From contig JAHHSS010000060.1 of NCBI GenBank assembly GCA_020025095.1, forward strand, positions 1-9,578: DNA of 9,578 bases. The letters are read 5' to 3'. This stretch comes from Peptostreptococcus sp. Lineage in GTDB: Bacteria > Bacillota > Clostridia > Peptostreptococcales > Peptostreptococcaceae. Below, piece after piece: positions 7,237-9,578 of the stretch (positions are counted from its first letter, which is position 1; every line of letters begins with the position of its first letter). A model generated the notes under the pieces. That model was not told the origin of the DNA. It searched no databases and worked only from the letters and a program-made list of their open reading frames with translations. Both the position numbers and the translations under genes were made by a program.

Positions 7237-7971
7237 TTGGCAATAATAGAAGGAAGAAATCCTGTAATAGAAGCTTTAAAAAACAATAGGGAAATAGACA
7301 AAATAATGGTCAATAAAGCTGCTAGAGAGGGTTCTATAAAGAAAATAGTTGCAATGGCAAGAGAAAATAATGTAATAGTACAACAAGTTGACAGACACAA
7401 ACTTGATGAAATGTCAGAAAGTCACGCACATCAAGGTGTAATAGCAATAATAGGTGAGTATAAGTATTATGAGCTTGATGAAGTACTTGAAATACCCAAG
7501 AAAAAAGATGAAGAACCATTTTTCATAATTTTAGATGGAGTTACAGATCCACATAATTTAGGATCGATAATCAGAACGGCGGATGCAGTAGGAGCTCATG
7601 CAGTAATAATACCTAAAAGAAGAAGTGCTCATATAACTCCAGTTGTTGCAAAGGCATCTGCTGGTGCAGTTGAGTATGTTCCTGTATGCAAGGTAACAAA
7701 TATAGCAAATACTATCAAAATTTTAAAGGAAAATGGGCTTTGGATAGCCGCTGTAGATATGGATGGGCAAACTTTCTATCAACAGGATCTTTCAGGGGCT
7801 TTGGCTCTTGTAGTAGGAAGCGAGGGATCTGGTATATCTAGGCTGGTAAAACAAAATTGTGATTTCACTGTAAGTATGCCGATGTCAGGAAATGTAACTT
7901 CCCTAAATGCATCTGTAGCGGGTGGAATACTATTATACGAAGTATTTAGACAGAGAAATGGTAAGAAGTAG
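7237..7971 (+). CDS. rlmB: 23S rRNA 2'-O-methyltransferase of the SpoU (SPOUT) family, RlmB-like
   Basis: 244 aa from the TTG at 7237. It uses S-adenosylmethionine to methylate a ribose in rRNA; E. coli RlmB modifies G2251 of 23S rRNA. The N-terminal substrate-binding domain begins IIEGRNPVIEAL, as in the family. The trefoil-knot catalytic domain shows all three SPOUT motifs: PHNLGSIIRTADA (N107, R113), VVGSEGSG (194-201) and MPMSGNVTSLNAS (214-226). GTG codons at 7225 and 7228 are alternative starts and would add three or four residues, but they fall in the ribosome site. The gene follows mrnC immediately and overlaps the next gene by 14 bases. The exact target base is by homology. A TrmH-like tRNA role is less likely given the N-terminal domain and the context. 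Confidence 0.93.
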   Translation: MAIIEGRNPVIEALKNNREIDKIMVNKAAREGSIKKIVAMARENNVIVQQVDRHKLDEMSESHAHQGVIAIIGEYKYYELDEVLEIPKKKDEEPFFIILDGVTDPHNLGSIIRTADAVGAHAVIIPKRRSAHITPVVAKASAGAVEYVPVCKVTNIANTIKILKENGLWIAAVDMDGQTFYQQDLSGALALVVGSEGSGISRLVKQNCDFTVSMPMSGNVTSLNASVAGGILLYEVFRQRNGKK

Positions 7972-8506
7972 TAGCGACTATATTCCTAGAAAGTTTTTGA
8001 TAGTAGATGGTTATAATGTAATAAATGCCTGGGATGGATTGAAAGAATTAACGGTTAAAGACCTTGAAATAGCTAGAAATACATTAATAGATTATATTCA
8101 AGAATATTCCAAAATGAAAGGATATGAAGCCTATATAGTTTTTGATGCATATAAGGTAAAGGGGCAAAGTGAAAATATAGAAAATTATCATGGTGTGACA
8201 GTAGTATTTACAAAGGAAAATCAGACCGCAGATAGCTATATAGAAAAATTTATTTCTTCTCTTTCAAAGTATGATGAAGTAGCGGTTGTTACAAGTGATT
8301 ATGCAGAACAGCAGATTGTCATAGGTAAAGGTTGCTCTAGAATACCTGCAAGAGAATTGATAGAAGATCTTAATAGACAGAAGAAAAATATTAGGAAAAA
8401 TAATAAAAATAAGCAAAGATATAATACTATGAATAGATTAGAAAACAAAATAGATAGCGATGTATTGAGAAAACTTGAGGAAATTAGAAGAAGAAAAGAT
8501 AAATAA
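7958..8506 (+). CDS. rae1: NYN-domain ribonuclease, YacP/Rae1 family
   Basis: 182 aa from the ATG at 7958, close to the usual length of about 170. In B. subtilis, YacP (Rae1) is a ribosome-associated endoribonuclease that cuts mRNA during translation. The PIN-like NYN fold is marked by acidic residues in LIVDGYNVI (D17), IVFDAYKVKG (D63), NQTADSYIE (D92) and VVTSDYAEQ (D114), a likely metal-binding cluster. The last 45 residues are highly basic and probably helical. A longer reading from GTG at 7922 is possible but lies deep in rlmB and adds residues that do not look like the family. The chosen start overlaps rlmB by 14 bases and has only a weak ribosome site, so translation may depend on rlmB. 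Family assignment is firm; the enzyme's targets here are unknown. Confidence 0.92.
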   Translation: MVRSSSDYIPRKFLIVDGYNVINAWDGLKELTVKDLEIARNTLIDYIQEYSKMKGYEAYIVFDAYKVKGQSENIENYHGVTVVFTKENQTADSYIEKFISSLSKYDEVAVVTSDYAEQQIVIGKGCSRIPARELIEDLNRQKKNIRKNNKNKQRYNTMNRLENKIDSDVLRKLEEIRRRKDK

Positions 8507-8610
8507 TTATGTGTTAAATAAAAAACTGAGTTAGCGATGCTAAAAGAGCTTACGTAAGGAATTTTTATGAAGCCCAATTTACAAAAATGGTTGATAATTA
8601 GGAGTGTTTC
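8507..8610 (+). promoter_or_regulatory. sigH upstream region with two small palindromes
   Basis: A hairpin TTAGC-GAT-GCTAA (8531-8543) and a perfect 10-bp palindrome CTTACGTAAG (8549-8558) precede sigH. Neither is followed by a T-run, so no terminator separates yacP from sigH. I found no promoter with both boxes convincing. GGAG at 8601-8604 is the sigH ribosome site, six bases before the ATG. Confidence 0.35.
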
Positions 8611-9330
8611 ATGAATAATGCTGGTAAAAAAAACTTTTTAGAAAAAAAATTATTCGATTTATATGAAGATAAAATTGAAGAAAATGAAGACGAAAAAGAG
8701 AACAAGCTTTATAATCCAGAAGAAGATTATATGTATGTAATGAAGGCTCAAAAAGGAGATATAGCAGCTATTAATCATATTATAGATAAGTATAGACCAA
8801 TGGTTTATTTAAAGTCAAAGGCATATTATATGAAAGGTTCTGACAAAGATGATATTGTGCAAGAAGGAATGATAGGTCTTTATAAGGCAATTAAAGATTA
8901 TAAAAAAGATAGTAAAAGTGATTTTTATTATTTTGCTAGTATGTGCATTACAAGACAGATGATAACTGCTGTCAAAACATCGACTAGAAAGAAGCACATT
9001 CCTTTAAATTCTTATGTTTCTTTGAATAGGCCTGTTTACGACGGGGAAGAAGATTCAGAAAGGACACTTTTTGATATTATAAGTAAAAGTGAGGAAGGGA
9101 ATCCAGAAAATCTCATAATTAGCAAAGAGAGTCATAAAATTCTTGAGCAGAAAATAACTGAGCTTTTAACGCCTTTGGAAGAGAATGTCTTTAGAATGTA
9201 TATTAGTGGAAAAAAATATACAGATATTGCATTAAAGCTTGGAAAAAATGAAAAGGCAGTTGACAATGCTATGCAAAGATCTAAAAAAAAGTTAGAAAAA
9301 GCTTTTAAAGAGATAAACTCAAAAGAATAA
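8611..9330 (+). CDS. sigH: RNA polymerase sigma factor SigH (sigma-30)
   Basis: 239 aa. SigH directs RNA polymerase to early sporulation, competence and transition-phase promoters in Bacillus and Clostridia. Region 2 is very recognisable: DIVQEGMIGLYKAIKDYKKD, then CITRQMITAVKTSTRKKHIP and LNSYVSLNRP, all close to B. subtilis SigH. The C-terminal sigma-4 helix-turn-helix is at about residues 180-235 (YTDIALKLGKNEKAVDNAMQ). The first 39 residues are Glu/Asp/Lys-rich and, by comparison with my memory of the B. subtilis protein, the N-terminus is about 19 residues longer. The ATG at 8611 has GGAG six bases upstream. Its place directly after yacP is the conserved firmicute order. It ends 26 bases before a strong terminator. 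Presence of SigH does not by itself prove that the organism sporulates. Confidence 0.96.
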   Translation: MNNAGKKNFLEKKLFDLYEDKIEENEDEKENKLYNPEEDYMYVMKAQKGDIAAINHIIDKYRPMVYLKSKAYYMKGSDKDDIVQEGMIGLYKAIKDYKKDSKSDFYYFASMCITRQMITAVKTSTRKKHIPLNSYVSLNRPVYDGEEDSERTLFDIISKSEEGNPENLIISKESHKILEQKITELLTPLEENVFRMYISGKKYTDIALKLGKNEKAVDNAMQRSKKKLEKAFKEINSKE

Positions 9331-9356
9331 AGCTTCTTTATCAAATAGTATTGATG

Positions 9357-9392
9357 AAAAAAGTGTATGTGTTCATACACTTTTTTATTTTT
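9357..9392 (+). terminator. Intrinsic terminator after sigH
   Basis: Arms 9357-9369 and 9374-9386 pair over 13 bases: core GTGTATG/CATACAC with loop TGTT, extended by A6 and T6. The T-run continues as TTTTTTATTTTT. It starts 26 bases after the sigH stop and marks the end of the cysS-to-sigH transcript. The A6 arm means it could also work on the other strand. Confidence 0.9.
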
Positions 9393-9578
9393 ACAAAAGC
9401 TCAATTACTATAACAAGTCAATAAATGCTTATCTATTTTTAATTTATCATATGAAAATTATCATAAAGCTTAGGAATAAGAGATTTTTCAAATTTAGAGA
9501 ATATTATTTTTGAGAGTTTAAGAGGAAATTTTATAAAGAAGTAGATAAAAAAATTTCAAGCAAAACATTAAAAGTTAA
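9393..9578. other. Gene-free stretch at the right edge
   Basis: No gene, RNA or clear promoter is supported. TTATCATA occurs twice 14 bases apart (9444-9451 and 9458-9465). An ATG at 9451 opens only 20 codons and has no ribosome site. A GAGGA at 9522-9526 has no start codon at the right distance. The region is probably leader or spacer for a gene beyond the window. Confidence 0.4.

Noticed and set aside
9132..9404. Open frame of 90 codons on the - strand over sigH and its terminator
   Set aside because: Runs through a strong terminator and is antisense to the sigma-4 region; no motif.
9451..9513. Short + strand ORF of 20 codons, with the same frame open again after its TGA to the window end
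   Set aside because: No ribosome site, Lys/Phe/Ile-rich as expected by chance in AT-rich DNA, and nothing recognisable as a broken gene.
1..9578. CRISPR array, insertion sequence, tRNA or prophage
   Set aside because: No regularly spaced repeats, transposase or integrase motifs, tRNA cloverleaf or attachment-site duplication were seen on either strand.

Overview
The window is strongly AT-rich and reads like a low-GC anaerobic firmicute of class Clostridia. The best hint to family is a secreted papain-like protease carrying three CWB2 cell-wall-binding repeats. This architecture is known from Cwp84 and Cwp13 of Clostridioides difficile and occurs in its relatives, so Peptostreptococcaceae or a close neighbour is likely. 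Genus cannot be fixed by reading alone. All genes lie on the + strand.

Region 1 (1-2416) is a two-gene, translationally overlapping unit. The first gene joins an N-terminal CobW-like (G3E) GTPase domain to a DUF318-type membrane permease. The second encodes a TIGR03943/DUF1980 membrane protein with a conserved Cys-Cys-x-Ala-Asp motif. The pair looks like a transporter of unknown substrate. A metal ion is a reasonable guess because G3E GTPases are metal-handling proteins, but the GTPase domain here has lost the family's CxCC motif.

Region 2 (2417-2734) is non-coding. It holds a perfect 23-bp inverted repeat that makes a bidirectional terminator, then a good housekeeping (sigma-A) promoter and a leader of about 130 bases. 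These serve region 3 (2735-5191), the cell-wall cysteine protease.

Region 4 (5192-5413) is a gene-free stretch of about 220 bases with a small palindrome but no convincing terminator or T-box. Region 5 (5414-9330) is a conserved clostridial housekeeping block: cysS (cysteinyl-tRNA synthetase), mrnC (Mini-III, 23S rRNA maturation), rlmB (23S rRNA 2'-O-methyltransferase), rae1/yacP (NYN-domain ribonuclease) and sigH (alternative sigma factor). The first four overlap or abut and are probably one transcript, linking tRNA charging, ribosome maturation and translation-linked mRNA decay. sigH follows after 104 bases and ends in a strong intrinsic terminator. The last 190 bases hold no gene I can support.

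The most unusual item is the GTPase-permease fusion with its altered nucleotide-binding motifs. The rest is well-known gene content in a largely expected order.
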